In this document: piece by piece, positions 49,900 through 58,814 of the stretch | Layout of the letters: each line of letters begins with the position of its first letter | How positions within the stretch are numbered: position 1 is the stretch's first letter | Source of the DNA: Symploca sp. SIO3C6 | GTDB lineage: Bacteria; Cyanobacteriota; Cyanobacteriia; Cyanobacteriales; Coleofasciculaceae | DNA length: 64,000 bases | Direction of reading: 5' to 3' | NCBI GenBank assembly: GCA_010692425.1 | Contig: JAAHHJ010000014.1 | Location: forward strand, 124,001-188,000 | Position numbers and translations under genes: made by a program | The notes under the pieces: generated by a model | What the model was told of the DNA's origin: nothing | The model's database searches: none | What the model saw: only the letters and a program-made list of their open reading frames with translations

Positions 49900-51051
49900 A
49901 TGAACCATCAACAATCTACGCGTTTGCACTCCCTCGATGTCTTTCGAGGTATTGCCATTGCTAGCATGATTTTGGTTAATAATCCGGGAAGTTGGGATTA
50001 TGTTTATCCACCTTTACTCCATGCCCCATGGCATGGTTTTACCCCAACTGACTTGGTATTTCCAGCCTTTTTATTTATTGCTGGGGCGGCGATGGCTTTT
50101 GCTTTTGCCAAGTACACTAAAAATGACCAATTTACTACTAAAGCTTACTGGCATCTAGGTAGAAGAGTCGCAATTTTGTTTGCTCTCGGTTTACTGCTCA
50201 ATGGTTCCTCAATTGTTCTTGATTGGCTCTTAAAAGGTTCTCCCTTTTCTGAATTGGCTAATATACGCATTATGGGCGTCTTGCAGCGTATTAGTCTTGC
50301 CTATCTATTGACAGCGCTGGCAGTGATTAAGATACCGCGCCCAAGACTATGGATACTGGCAGCAGCAATTTTATTGGGATATTGGGCAGCAATGTCTTGG
50401 GTGCCAATTCCTGGTTATGGTATTGGCAACCTAACGCCAGAAGGCAACCTCGTGGCCTATATCGACCGCTTGCTCTTGGGAACTAACCACATCTATCAAC
50501 AAGGCCAATTTGACCCAGAGGGACTGTTTAGTACTCTACCAGCAGTGGTTACTGTCTTGATTGGTTATTGGGCAGGGGAGTGGCTGCGCACTCAACCAAT
50601 ACAGTGGCGTGCCAGTTTAGGTTTAACTCTATTTGGTTTAGGTTGTCTGGGCTTTGGTTGGGTTTGGGGTTTATTGTTCCCTATTAACAAACAGCTGTGG
50701 ACAAGTTCTTATGTTGTCTTTACTGCCGGTTGGTCATTGCTGTTACTTGCTGCTTGTTATCACCTAATTGAGGTAATGAAATTTCGGCGCTGGGGATTGC
50801 CCTTGGAAATTATGGGCTTGAACGCGATTTTTGTGTTTGTGGTTTCGGGTTTGGTGGTTCGCATCCTCTATCGGATTGAGGTGGGAAACCATCAGCCAGC
50901 AGTAAATCTCTATGGCTGGATTTACCAGAACCTCTTTGAGTCTTGGGCTGGTTCAATGAATGGTTCTTTGGCTTTTGCCATAGTTAATGTGCTGTTTTGG
51001 TGGATAATTCTCTATCGAATGTATCGACAGCACTGGTTGATTAGAATTTAA
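49900..51051 (+). CDS. NagX-like / DUF5009 membrane acyltransferase
   Basis: The 383-residue protein begins RLHSLDVFRGIAIASMILVN, the first helix signature of the heparan-alpha-glucosaminide N-acetyltransferase-like (DUF5009/NagX) family. FTPTDLVFPAFLFIAGAAMAF follows at about 50-75. About 10 membrane segments are present; GVLQRISLAYLLTAL and the His of PWHGF fit the family. Human HGSNAT transfers acetyl groups across a membrane to glucosamine; bacterial members are poorly known. The first codons (MNHQQST) are made of the repeat ATGAACCATCAACAATC, so the start may have been supplied by repeat expansion. Confidence 0.85.
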   Translation: MNHQQSTRLHSLDVFRGIAIASMILVNNPGSWDYVYPPLLHAPWHGFTPTDLVFPAFLFIAGAAMAFAFAKYTKNDQFTTKAYWHLGRRVAILFALGLLLNGSSIVLDWLLKGSPFSELANIRIMGVLQRISLAYLLTALAVIKIPRPRLWILAAAILLGYWAAMSWVPIPGYGIGNLTPEGNLVAYIDRLLLGTNHIYQQGQFDPEGLFSTLPAVVTVLIGYWAGEWLRTQPIQWRASLGLTLFGLGCLGFGWVWGLLFPINKQLWTSSYVVFTAGWSLLLLAACYHLIEVMKFRRWGLPLEIMGLNAIFVFVVSGLVVRILYRIEVGNHQPAVNLYGWIYQNLFESWAGSMNGSLAFAIVNVLFWWIILYRMYRQHWLIRI

Positions 51052-51059
51052 GTCTAGCA

Positions 51060-51827
51060 TCAAATAGCTGCTAATTTAGCAGCAGGATGCCCAGAATCAT
51101 TTCTGTGAGTTGCTATCTCTGTTGGTGGTGCCTGATGCCCCCGAAGATTGATCGGATTGAATCTATAGCCGACATTGCGGACAGTTTGAATCAAATTGGG
51201 TTGTCGAGGGTCAATTTCAATCTTCTTACGCAGGGAGAGCACATGAGTGTCAATGGTGCGCGGGTTGTCAATGGCATCAGGCCAAGCACGACGCAACAAC
51301 TCAGAACGACTCAAGGGTACTCCCTCAGCTTGCGCTAGTACATATAGCAAACTAAATTCCTGAGGTGTTAAATCAATAAACTCTTCTTTGAAACGGACAC
51401 GGCGCTGTACTAAATCAATTTTGAGATCACCGTAGTCCAAAGACATGGGAGCAGCAGTGGCGCGGGCACGTCGAATTAGTGCTTCCACTCGTGCCAGAAA
51501 CTCTTGCATGCCAAAAGGCTTGGTGACGTAATCGTCAGCACCTGCTTTCAAACCAGCGACGATGTCAGATTCTGCATTGCGGGCAGATAGCATCAAAATC
51601 AGTGATTTGCGCTGTTGTTGAAGCCACCGACAAAATTCAACCCCGTCGCCATCTGGTAAGTCAGAGTCCAGGATAACCAATGTTGGTTGACGATTTTGAA
51701 AAGTTTGTCTGGCTTGATGAAGGGTTGCAGATTGATATATTAAACAGCCTACTTGCTGTAAGTGCCAACCCAGTAGCGATCGCAAGTGGGGGTTGCCCTC
51801 AATAATTTGAATACAAATCGATCCCAC
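51060..51827 (-). CDS. OmpR-family response regulator
   Basis: The 255-residue protein has a receiver domain (1-115) with phosphoacceptor Asp54 in LVILDSDLPDGDG and Lys in VTKPFG. A winged-helix output domain (130-230) follows: LTPQEFSLLYVLAQ, SRSELLRRAWPDAIDNPRTIDTHVLSLRKKI, VRNVGYRF. The acidic pocket, usually two Asp/Glu residues, reads IIEGNP, so one seems lost. The sequence recalls NblR-type regulators of cyanobacteria (phycobilisome degradation), which also work without normal phosphorylation, but I am not sure. The start is GTG. No histidine kinase is adjacent. It is convergent with the acyltransferase. Confidence 0.88.
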   Translation of the reverse strand: MGSICIQIIEGNPHLRSLLGWHLQQVGCLIYQSATLHQARQTFQNRQPTLVILDSDLPDGDGVEFCRWLQQQRKSLILMLSARNAESDIVAGLKAGADDYVTKPFGMQEFLARVEALIRRARATAAPMSLDYGDLKIDLVQRRVRFKEEFIDLTPQEFSLLYVLAQAEGVPLSRSELLRRAWPDAIDNPRTIDTHVLSLRKKIEIDPRQPNLIQTVRNVGYRFNPINLRGHQAPPTEIATHRNDSGHPAAKLAAI

Positions 51828-52208
51828 GGCAGCTAAATTCCTTATGATTGCGTGGGTTTCAGGTTAACAGAGCCAATATCAGGGTTTTGTAACAGCTGTT
51901 ACTAAGGTAATGATTACTTGGAACTGATTTTCCAAAGATTATCAATTTTGAGAGAGATTATACTGACACAGGGATTAGTAAAACTCTGATTTGAAAGCAG
52001 TTTATGCTTAGAGAGTGAGCTGATTACAATGGTCTTCACTCTAATTGAAGTCAGTATTTCTTGCTCGTGTCAACAGACTCTTACTTTTGGTTCTTCGTGC
52101 ATAATGATAGCTAGAGGTCTGCTGTAGTTATTTGTGGTAAATTCTGAGCAAATCTTGACAGCTTCTCGTTAAAAACCTATAATTCTAAACTTAAAAATAC
52201 TGCATAAT
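51828..52208. other. Divergent promoter region, no gene
   Basis: The 381 bases lie between the response regulator and a small plus-strand gene. They are AT-rich and hold the promoters of both. No repeat or gene is seen. Confidence 0.5.
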
Positions 52209-52466
52209 ATGCTTCAAGAACCTCGTACCATACGCCATTACCAACAGCTCACTGACGCACTAGTTGATTTATGGAACCGGGGCTATCGCTTTGATGACCT
52301 GCGGATGTACATTGATGGCTACCTCGCTGCTCTCAAGCACACGAGGGAACTTGAAATCTACCTCATCCACCGCTTGGAGGAAGACGCAATCCGCTATATT
52401 CGTGACCCGTCTAATTTTGAGGAAATGTTAATGCCACAAACAGAATCTGACTACTATCGTTTATAA
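52209..52466 (+). CDS. Small conserved cyanobacterial protein (DUF6761-like)
   Basis: The 85-residue product (LTDALVDLWNRGYRFDDLRM, EIYLIHRLEEDAIRYIRDPSN) looks like the DUF6761 family of short helical cyanobacterial proteins, as remembered. It is acidic, soluble, predicted mainly helical, with no catalytic motif. The gene is monocistronic with its own promoter. The function is unknown. Confidence 0.65.
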   Translation: MLQEPRTIRHYQQLTDALVDLWNRGYRFDDLRMYIDGYLAALKHTRELEIYLIHRLEEDAIRYIRDPSNFEEMLMPQTESDYYRL

Positions 52467-52870
52467 TGCTGGTGATTATCCTATAAAGGGATAAGAGTTT
52501 AAAACTTGTAGCTTAAGTCGGCAGCCTTGAAGTCAATTATTTTTTGAGAAAATACTTTTGGAAAAATGCCAGTTGTTAGCTTCTATAAAAGGCTGTCTGC
52601 TTTTTCACCGATTGAGCAATCTCGAAGGCAGAATTTTTTACTTAGATCCAGTAAGGATGCTCCGCCTCTACCTGGGGGGTTAACTGACTTTTCACAATAA
52701 TTCACCCGGGAGCGTGGAAGCCCTGCATTTTTCACGCTCGGGGAGGAAGCCAGGCTCGGCAGTTTTAACCGCCGTGAATATTTCCCACATTGATGTATTT
52801 CCTCCTGATGTCTGGTGAGGATTGTACATAAAAGGGTTTTTTAAACCGGATTTGGCATGAAATAAACAAA

Positions 52871-52963
52871 TATAGCAGTACGTATTAAGGTTAGGACAAG
52901 CTAAATCGCTGAAACTTTGTCGAATTCTTCCTTCTGCCCTAGAGCCTTGCGCGTAGCGCTATA
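52871..52963 (-). mobile_element. MITE-like element, copy C
   Basis: This 93-base copy is in the opposite orientation to copies A and B. It has the TATAGC and GCTATA ends and shares TACGTATTAAGGTTAGGACA with them. It lacks one of the two GGCTCCAGGGCAGAA units, which explains its shorter length. Confidence 0.7.
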
Positions 52964-52984
52964 CAATTCTGACTTTAAAACTAA

Positions 52985-53014
52985 TAAAAAACGCCAAGTT
53001 TGAACTATGGCGTT
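52985..53014 (-). terminator. Terminator of the bolA-grx transcript
   Basis: On the minus strand AACGCCA pairs with TGGCGTT around 11 bases, followed by TTTTTATTAG. It lies 72 bases after the grx stop. Confidence 0.7.
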
Positions 53015-53085
53015 AAAACATAATTTTTCAAAGGGCAAAGGTTTTTCTCTTACCTTTTACCTTTAAATTGAAAATTAACAGACTA

Positions 53086-53415
53086 CTAGCTGGCTAGAGC
53101 AACTTCAACCATTTGCTGTAGCTCGCCGTTTTGATAAATTTCAATCATCACATCTGAACCACCGACAAATTCTCCATTGATGTAGACTTGGGGAATTGTT
53201 GGCCAGTTGGAATATTCTTTGATTCCCTGGCGAAGGTCATAGTCTTCTAGAATATCTACAGTTTCGTAGGGTACACCAAGGGTGTTTAAGATTTGCACAA
53301 CATTATTAGAGAAACCACACTGGGGCATTAATTTCGTCCCCTTCATGAAGACAAAAATCTTGTTCTGCTTTACTAAGTTATCAATCCGCTCTTTGAGTTC
53401 TTTGGTTAGTGTCAT
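53086..53415 (-). CDS. Monothiol glutaredoxin (Grx4/GrxD type)
   Basis: The 109-residue protein has the CGFS active site in [16 protein letters not shown] (about residues 29-44), the [18 protein letters not shown] glutathione-binding segment and a canonical length. Monothiol CGFS glutaredoxins carry and transfer [2Fe-2S] clusters and bind BolA proteins. A bolA gene lies 93 bases upstream on the same strand, which supports a Grx-BolA cluster complex. It is soluble and cytoplasmic. Gene and function call are safe; the physiological target is unknown. Confidence 0.96.
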   Translation of the reverse strand: MTLTKELKERIDNLVKQNKIFVFMKGTKLMPQCGFSNNVVQILNTLGVPYETVDILEDYDLRQGIKEYSNWPTIPQVYINGEFVGGSDVMIEIYQNGELQQMVEVALAS

Positions 53416-53508
53416 CGTTGTTACCTAAATTCCTTGTGCAGTATGTAGGATCTAGTTTTCAGTTTAACGATGCTGGCCAAAAGTATCCCTTAATTGTTGC
53501 TTAAAGAC

Positions 53509-53760
53509 CTAACTCGCTTCTTTCCAAGCCTCAGGCGTGTAGGTTTTAATAGCTAAGGCATGAATTTCTTCAGTTGCCATTGCTTCTTTGAGAGCAGCAT
53601 AAACTAGCTGGTGCTGCTTAACTAGAGTTTTACCCTCAAACTGAGAAGAAACAACAATTGCTTGTAAATGATCACCACCACCAGTTAAATCTTGAATTTG
53701 CACTTGAGCATCTGGCAGCTCTGACTTGATCATGGTCTCAACTTGCTCTGGACTAATCAT
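53509..53760 (-). CDS. bolA: BolA family protein
   Basis: The 83-residue protein has the BolA class II fold: [70 protein letters not shown]. The conserved His-containing GDHLQ loop and the C-terminal His bind a [2Fe-2S] cluster with monothiol glutaredoxins. The next gene on the same strand is exactly such a glutaredoxin, so they act together in iron-sulfur trafficking or sensing. Confidence 0.95.
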   Translation of the reverse strand: MISPEQVETMIKSELPDAQVQIQDLTGGGDHLQAIVVSSQFEGKTLVKQHQLVYAALKEAMATEEIHALAIKTYTPEAWKEAS

Positions 53761-53913
53761 TTACACTCCCGTTATCGATGAATTACCATACCCTATGATT
53801 TTACCGAAAAATCAGGGGTTTAAAGCCCCGCCCTTGAGGGCGTAACGAAACCTTATTTTTTGCCGGGAATGTTTACGCCCAAGAGTGTAGTATAAGAACA
53901 AGGAGGTAATGCT

Positions 53914-55131
53914 ATGCTCGTTCTCGAATTCAAAGCTTATGGTAAGCAAACTCAATACAGCGCCATAGACGAGGCGATCAGAACAGGTCAGTTCATTCGC
54001 AACAAATGCTTAAGACTGTGGATGGATACACCGAAAACTGGTAAATACGACCTCAGCAAATATTGCGCTGTATTAGCCAAACAATTCCCGTTTGCTAAGA
54101 CTTTAAATTCTCAAGCTAGACAAGCTAGCGCCGAACGGGCATGGGCTGCCATCTCCAGATTTTACGAGAACTGCAACAAGCAAATCCCAGGCAAAAAAGG
54201 CTACCCAAAGTTCAAGAAAAGCACTCGTTCTGTGGAGTATAAAAACAGTGGATGGAAGCTGTCTCCTGACAGCAAATCGATTGAGTTTACTGATAAAAAA
54301 GGTATCGGGAAACTGAAACTCAAAGGAACTTGGGAGCTGTGGCGATATGACCAAAAACTGATAAAAAGGGTTAGGTTAGTTCGCCGTGCTGACGGGTATT
54401 ATGTACAATTTGGCGTTAAAGTTGAGGTGAAAGAATCTTTAAAGCCATCACATACTAATGTGGGGCTAGATGTAGGTTTGAAGGAATTCTACACTGATTC
54501 TAAGGGAAACACACAACCAAATCCCAGATTTTATAGAATTGGCGAGAAGCGCTTGAAGTTTTACCAAAAGCGTGTTTCTCGCAAACAGAAAGGCTCATCC
54601 AATCGCCAGAAAGCCATTAATAGACTAGGTAGGACACACCTTAATATAAGTAGGCAGCGTGAAGAACATGCCAAAAGACTGGCACGTTACGTAATCTTGT
54701 CTAACGACTTAGTAGCCTACGAAGATTTAAGGGTTAAGAATTTAGTCAAAAACCATTGTCTTGCCAAGTCTATTAATGATGCAGGTTGGTATCAATTTAG
54801 AAAGTGGTTAGAGTATTTTGGCGAAAGGTTTGGTCGGATAACCATCGCGGTAAATCCTGCATACACTAGCCAGAAATGCTCAAGCTGTGGGGAAGTGGTC
54901 AAGAAATCACTGTCTACAAGAACTCATGTCTGTTCTTGTGGATGTGAGCTAGACCGCGACCACAACGCAGCAATCAACATTCTAGAGAGAGCCTTGGGTA
55001 CGACAGGGCATGTCGGAACCTGGATGAGTGATCCGAACGCTATGCCTCGCTTCGCTCACCATGCTTCGCAAACGGGAGATTTGAGCGCTACTGTTGTTGG
55101 TGTAAACCAGCCACAGCAACTCGAATCCTAG
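53914..55131 (+). CDS. tnpB: RNA-guided endonuclease TnpB, IS605 OrfB type
   Basis: The 405-residue protein is full-length. RuvC residues are Asp186 (NVGLDVGLKEF), Glu270 (LVAYEDLRVKNL) and Asp347 (LDRDHNAAINI). The zinc finger is CSSCG (322-326) with CSCGC (340-344). The N-terminal wedge has the typical KCLRLW and ARQASAERAW. TnpB uses a right-end-derived omega RNA to cut the donor or empty site next to a transposon-associated motif, which favours retention of the element. AAGGAGG lies 6 bases before the ATG. All catalytic residues are intact. Confidence 0.95.
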   Translation: MLVLEFKAYGKQTQYSAIDEAIRTGQFIRNKCLRLWMDTPKTGKYDLSKYCAVLAKQFPFAKTLNSQARQASAERAWAAISRFYENCNKQIPGKKGYPKFKKSTRSVEYKNSGWKLSPDSKSIEFTDKKGIGKLKLKGTWELWRYDQKLIKRVRLVRRADGYYVQFGVKVEVKESLKPSHTNVGLDVGLKEFYTDSKGNTQPNPRFYRIGEKRLKFYQKRVSRKQKGSSNRQKAINRLGRTHLNISRQREEHAKRLARYVILSNDLVAYEDLRVKNLVKNHCLAKSINDAGWYQFRKWLEYFGERFGRITIAVNPAYTSQKCSSCGEVVKKSLSTRTHVCSCGCELDRDHNAAINILERALGTTGHVGTWMSDPNAMPRFAHHASQTGDLSATVVGVNQPQQLES

Positions 55132-55141
55132 AACGAAGAAT

Positions 55142-55172
55142 CCCCGTACCTTCAGGTCGGGGAGTGTCAAAG
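55142..55172 (+). ncRNA. Probable 3' end of the TnpB omega RNA
   Basis: CCCCG-T-ACC pairs with GGTCGGGG (one bulged base), just after the tnpB stop. In characterised TnpB elements the guide is the sequence directly after the right end; here that would be near AAGTAGGCATTC. The RNA and guide boundary are inferred. Confidence 0.5.
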
Positions 55173-55216
55173 TAGGCATTCTTTGAAAGCACCTTGTGAG
55201 ATAACCTGGAAAGCAT

Positions 55217-55894
55217 CTAATTACCAGAAGTGTTAGAAGATGTTGACTGACCATTGCGAGGTACTGGATAAGGAGAATCTACAAACCCAATCTCAAACAG
55301 CTGCTGGTAGGCTTTTTTCCCAAGGTCACGGGTTGGATTCTGAGAGCGTATAATCTGAATCAACAAGGGTACAGCCAACTCAGGCTGATTTTGGGCTCGG
55401 TGTACTAGGGCAAGCTGATAGGTTGCCTCATCTCTCATTTCTGCAGTTTCGAGAGCTTTCAGGCGCTGAGCATCGTAAATGCGGTTTTCGATTCCCGAAA
55501 AACTGGAAGCCAGCTGCTGATAGAAATTAGATAGCTGGTTAAAAATTTGACGAGCATCCTGTAGTTTTTTAGCAGCCAAGGCATAATCTTGCCCATCAAT
55601 AGCACTACTGGCTTCCTCCATCAGGCGTTGCCCCCCCTGTAAACTCAGAAGGCTATCATTCTGAGTCAAAGGTCGCATATTGTTGGGGTCTGTCAAGTCT
55701 AGCTGCTGTTGACCAGAACCTTCTGGCAGTGCAGGGGCATCAGTTGCATTTGGCTGCAGCTCAATAGCGTCTTCTGGCAGCGCAGAATCTGGATTTTGAG
55801 CCTGTGCTGCTTTCGGCATTGTTAAAGCAGCGATCACATATATAGAACAAATGCAAGTAAAACCAAGGTGACGAATAGTTCCAGAAGATACCAT
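55217..55894 (-). CDS. Secreted helical-repeat protein of unknown function
   Basis: The 225-residue protein has a signal peptide (FTCICSIYVIAALTMPKAAQA, cleavage after AQA). A Gln/Pro-rich linker follows, then about 130 residues of helix pairs (QRLMEEASSAIDGQDYALAA, LIQIIRSQNPTRDLGKKAYQQL) that resemble TPR-like repeats. It is probably periplasmic. The C-terminal tail is low complexity. A direct neighbour is the TnpB element on the other strand. I recognise it only as a conserved-looking cyanobacterial type. Confidence 0.65.
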   Translation of the reverse strand: MVSSGTIRHLGFTCICSIYVIAALTMPKAAQAQNPDSALPEDAIELQPNATDAPALPEGSGQQQLDLTDPNNMRPLTQNDSLLSLQGGQRLMEEASSAIDGQDYALAAKKLQDARQIFNQLSNFYQQLASSFSGIENRIYDAQRLKALETAEMRDEATYQLALVHRAQNQPELAVPLLIQIIRSQNPTRDLGKKAYQQLFEIGFVDSPYPVPRNGQSTSSNTSGN

Positions 55895-56195
55895 GAAAAA
55901 AAATAGGGGTGATCTGCAAGAGGCAGCTGGATCTAAAACTTCTGGTATCCTACCATTACCATACCAAAGATTTCAGTTTTTCTTCTCGAAAATTAAGTCT
56001 TGCTAATGCTAATCGTTAAATGGTCACAAAGGCAGCATTTTGGTTGGAGGTAGGACACAAAAGCAAGAGAAGTATTGTCTTGCAAGACTGAAGATACTTC
56101 TCGAAAGTTCCCAACTTAATCCGCAAGGAGGATGACCCTAATTTCAGTGTAAAATCTACATAGACGAAAGGCTTTCAAGAAAATTTTGAGTTCCT

Positions 56196-58310
56196 ATGAC
56201 CCGTCAATCCCGTGCGCCCAAAAATTCTACCCAAACCACCGGCGTTCCAGAAAAAAATTTGGGCGTACTCTTGCAGAGGGGCGGTGAGGAATTAGTTTTG
56301 TTGAAAGCAAGCGATCGCTTCACGGTAAAACCTAGCAACAAAGCAGCAATAGAGGAATTAGCTTCATCCATCCGTGTCCAACACCACGGCCCAATTGCCC
56401 GTACTCAACTCCAAGAATTTGCAGTTGAACCCCAACACAGAGACGAGGCAATGCGGGCAGCTAGAAATCATCATGATGTTGCCTATGCTAGCCACGTTTA
56501 TTACCTGCAAGGGAATCCAGAGACACTAATTTACTTAACTGACCAGCTCACCATTCAGTTTATCCCAGAAGTGGAGGAAGATGCGATTAGGGCAATGGCA
56601 GCAGCACTAGGCTTGCAATTGCTCAAGTCGTTAGATGGTATCCCAAATACCTTTATCTTTCAACTCACTAGTCAAGCTAGGGAAAATCCAGTCAAAATTG
56701 CTAATCGACTAATGGTAAGACCAGAGGTCTTAACTGCTGAACCAGAAATTGTGGTACCACAGGAAGCTCACTATCGCCCCCGAGATGACCGCTATCCTCA
56801 GCAATGGTATCTTAACCACAATGGAGGCTCGATGCTAGCGGCTGGTTCTCACATAGATGTCGAAAAAGCCTGGGATATTACTCGCGGCAAGCGCTCTATA
56901 GTTGTGGCAGTTACAGATGACGCCATTGACCTCAACCACCCTGATTTTCAAGGACAAGGTAAAATTGTTGCCCCCAGAGATTTTAAAGATAAAGACTTCA
57001 TACCGCTACCTGGTAGCAAGTCGGAGAATCATGGTACAGCCTGTGCGGGGGTAGCTGTTGCTGAAGAAAATGGTAGTGGTATCGTCGGCGTTGCTCCTGG
57101 CTGCGCTTTGATGCCTATCCGTACCACCGGTTTTTTGGATGATTCAACGATTGAAGAACTTTTTGACTGGGTCGTCAAACATGGTGCCAGTGTTATTTCT
57201 TGCAGTTGGGGTCCAGCTACAGTCCGTTTTTCCCTCTCCCTGCGGCAACGCAATGCAATTACCCGCGCTGCCACGAAAGGACGTCAGGGTAAAGGCTGCG
57301 TGATTGTTTTTGCCGCCGGCAATGCTAATCGTCCTGTTAATGGCACTATTTTTGAAAAGGGTTGGTCGAAGAATGTACTTAAAGGACCCACTAAATGGCT
57401 AGGAGGTTTTACGGTACATCCGGACGTAATTACCGTTTCTTCTTGTACCAGTCTTAGTAAAAAATCTGCCTATAGTAACTGGGGAGTTAATGTTTCTGTC
57501 TGTGCTCCTAGTAATAATGCACCACCAGGGATGTGGTTTGCAAAAACCGGTTATATTGACACGGCACCGCCAGTGAGAGTTTCACTACCAGGAAGGGGAG
57601 TTTTTAGTACTGATCAAGTGGGAGAAGCTGGATATGAGTCAGGGGATTTTGTGAGAACTTTTGGTGGTACTTCTAGTGCCTGTCCAGTGGTAGCAGGTGT
57701 TGCCGCCTTGGTTCTTTCAGTTAATCCTAATCTCAGTGCTCAGGAAGTCAGACAAATATTAGAACAAACTGCTGACAAAATTGTTGACCGCGATAAAGAT
57801 CCACAGTTGGGCATGCGGTTAGGCACTTATGATGCTAGAGGTCATTCTCAATGGTTTGGTTATGGCAAGGTGAATGCTTATAAGGCTGTTAAAGCTGCCC
57901 AGAGTAAAACTACTCAAAGTCCTCTTTCTGGTGTCAAGCGTCTGAGAGGACGCAATGATAATCGGCTTTCTATTGCTGACAATAACCCCCAAGGAGTTAC
58001 TAGTGCCATTAGAGTCAAAGAATTGGCATCTGTCCAAGATATTAAGGTTAGCGTCGATATTGAACACGAGTTTTTGGGGGATATTGAAATAAAAATTATT
58101 GCTCCCTCTGATCAAACTGTGCTGCTACAAAATCGCACTCTTGGTTCTCAAACTCAGCTACAAGCAACTTATACTGTGGAAACGGCACCGGCACTGAAGC
58201 AACTTCTTAATAAGTCGGCTGAGGGGATTTGGAGGTTGCAGATTATTGATTATGCGCTGATGGATACAGGAGAGCTCAAAAGCTGGGAATTGATTTTAGG
58301 GGTTGCTTGA
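56196..58310 (+). CDS. Subtilisin-like (S8) protease with P-domain
   Basis: The 704-residue protein has an N-terminal prodomain-like region (25-185), then a kexin-like catalytic domain: Asp241 in VAVTDDAIDLNHPDF, His279 in ENHGTACAGV, oxyanion Asn375 in FAAGNAN, Ser492 in GGTSSACPVVAG. The C-terminal P-domain, about 605-704, has SVDIEHEFLGDIEIKIIAPS and WRLQIIDYALMDTGELKSW, which stabilises proprotein-convertase-type proteases. No signal peptide is apparent, so it may be cytoplasmic, like the calcium-dependent cyanobacterial protease PrcA in some strains, to which its plan is similar. A tnpB fragment lies directly behind its stop. Confidence 0.9.
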   Translation: MTRQSRAPKNSTQTTGVPEKNLGVLLQRGGEELVLLKASDRFTVKPSNKAAIEELASSIRVQHHGPIARTQLQEFAVEPQHRDEAMRAARNHHDVAYASHVYYLQGNPETLIYLTDQLTIQFIPEVEEDAIRAMAAALGLQLLKSLDGIPNTFIFQLTSQARENPVKIANRLMVRPEVLTAEPEIVVPQEAHYRPRDDRYPQQWYLNHNGGSMLAAGSHIDVEKAWDITRGKRSIVVAVTDDAIDLNHPDFQGQGKIVAPRDFKDKDFIPLPGSKSENHGTACAGVAVAEENGSGIVGVAPGCALMPIRTTGFLDDSTIEELFDWVVKHGASVISCSWGPATVRFSLSLRQRNAITRAATKGRQGKGCVIVFAAGNANRPVNGTIFEKGWSKNVLKGPTKWLGGFTVHPDVITVSSCTSLSKKSAYSNWGVNVSVCAPSNNAPPGMWFAKTGYIDTAPPVRVSLPGRGVFSTDQVGEAGYESGDFVRTFGGTSSACPVVAGVAALVLSVNPNLSAQEVRQILEQTADKIVDRDKDPQLGMRLGTYDARGHSQWFGYGKVNAYKAVKAAQSKTTQSPLSGVKRLRGRNDNRLSIADNNPQGVTSAIRVKELASVQDIKVSVDIEHEFLGDIEIKIIAPSDQTVLLQNRTLGSQTQLQATYTVETAPALKQLLNKSAEGIWRLQIIDYALMDTGELKSWELILGVA

Positions 58311-58367
58311 TGCTCCCCGCACTGAAGTAGCGCCAATACAATGTATTTCTGGAGAGCAGCTAAAGTT

Positions 58368-58814
58368 CTATGACCTAAAAAATTTAGGAGGCTCTATCAT
58401 CGTGCCGTCAGAGCAAGCTGCAAAGTATTCTAGACCAGCGTCAATCCCAATACTGTTAGTTTCTGTTGGCTTTAGAGCAATTGTTGGCTTGTCCGGTACA
58501 GACTTATCTTCAAGAGTTAAGATAATGTAAAATCCGTCAGCCTTCTTGGTTACACAAGCGCGTTTAACAGAACAACCTTCAGGTATTGGGCGATGTTTAA
58601 TAAATTTGATATCGCCTAACTTTGGCAGCGTAACCCGATTGGCTTGAAGGCATTCAGACTTAACCCTTGGAAAAGCAAAAGTACGATAGCGATGTTTAGC
58701 TTTAAATCTAGGTTTGCCACTTCTTTTCCCATTACTATCACCCTTGACAAATCGAGGGAAAGTCAGCTCTACACGCTTAACCATGTCTTGCAAAACGTCA
58801 GCGTGTATGAGCAA
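58368..58814 (-). pseudogene. Truncated tnpB (N-terminal half)
   Basis: The 148-codon frame has TnpB N-terminal character: FVKGDSNGKRSGKPRFKAKH, KKADGFYIILTLED, and the first RuvC motif SIGIDAGLEYFAACSDG. It then stops at an in-frame TAG. After the stop, the +1 frame continues with LAALQKY-like sequence to the subtilase stop region, so a frameshift and a deletion removed the rest. The zinc finger and last RuvC Asp are lost; the protein cannot be active. It also lacks the usual N-terminal start region. Confidence 0.75.

Larger units (their letters stand above)
52467..53085. other. Intergenic region with hairpins and MITE copy C
   Basis: It contains a hairpin of GAGCGTG with CACGCTC (52710-52739), flanked by AATAATTCAC and GTGAATATTT in inverted order, perhaps the remains of an IS200/IS605-type end. 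MITE copy C is at 52871-52963 and the grx terminator at 52985-53014. No gene is seen. Confidence 0.5.
53805..55172 (+). mobile_element. IS200/IS605-family element with tnpB only
   Basis: The left end is hairpin-rich (GGGGTTTAAAGCCCC at 53815-53829, then GCCCTTGAGGGC at 53830-53841). The right end has CCCCGTACCTTCAGGTCGGGG (55142-55162), the typical right-end fold and 3' part of the omega RNA. No tnpA gene is inside, so it needs a transposase in trans. The exact borders cannot be fixed by eye. Confidence 0.75.
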
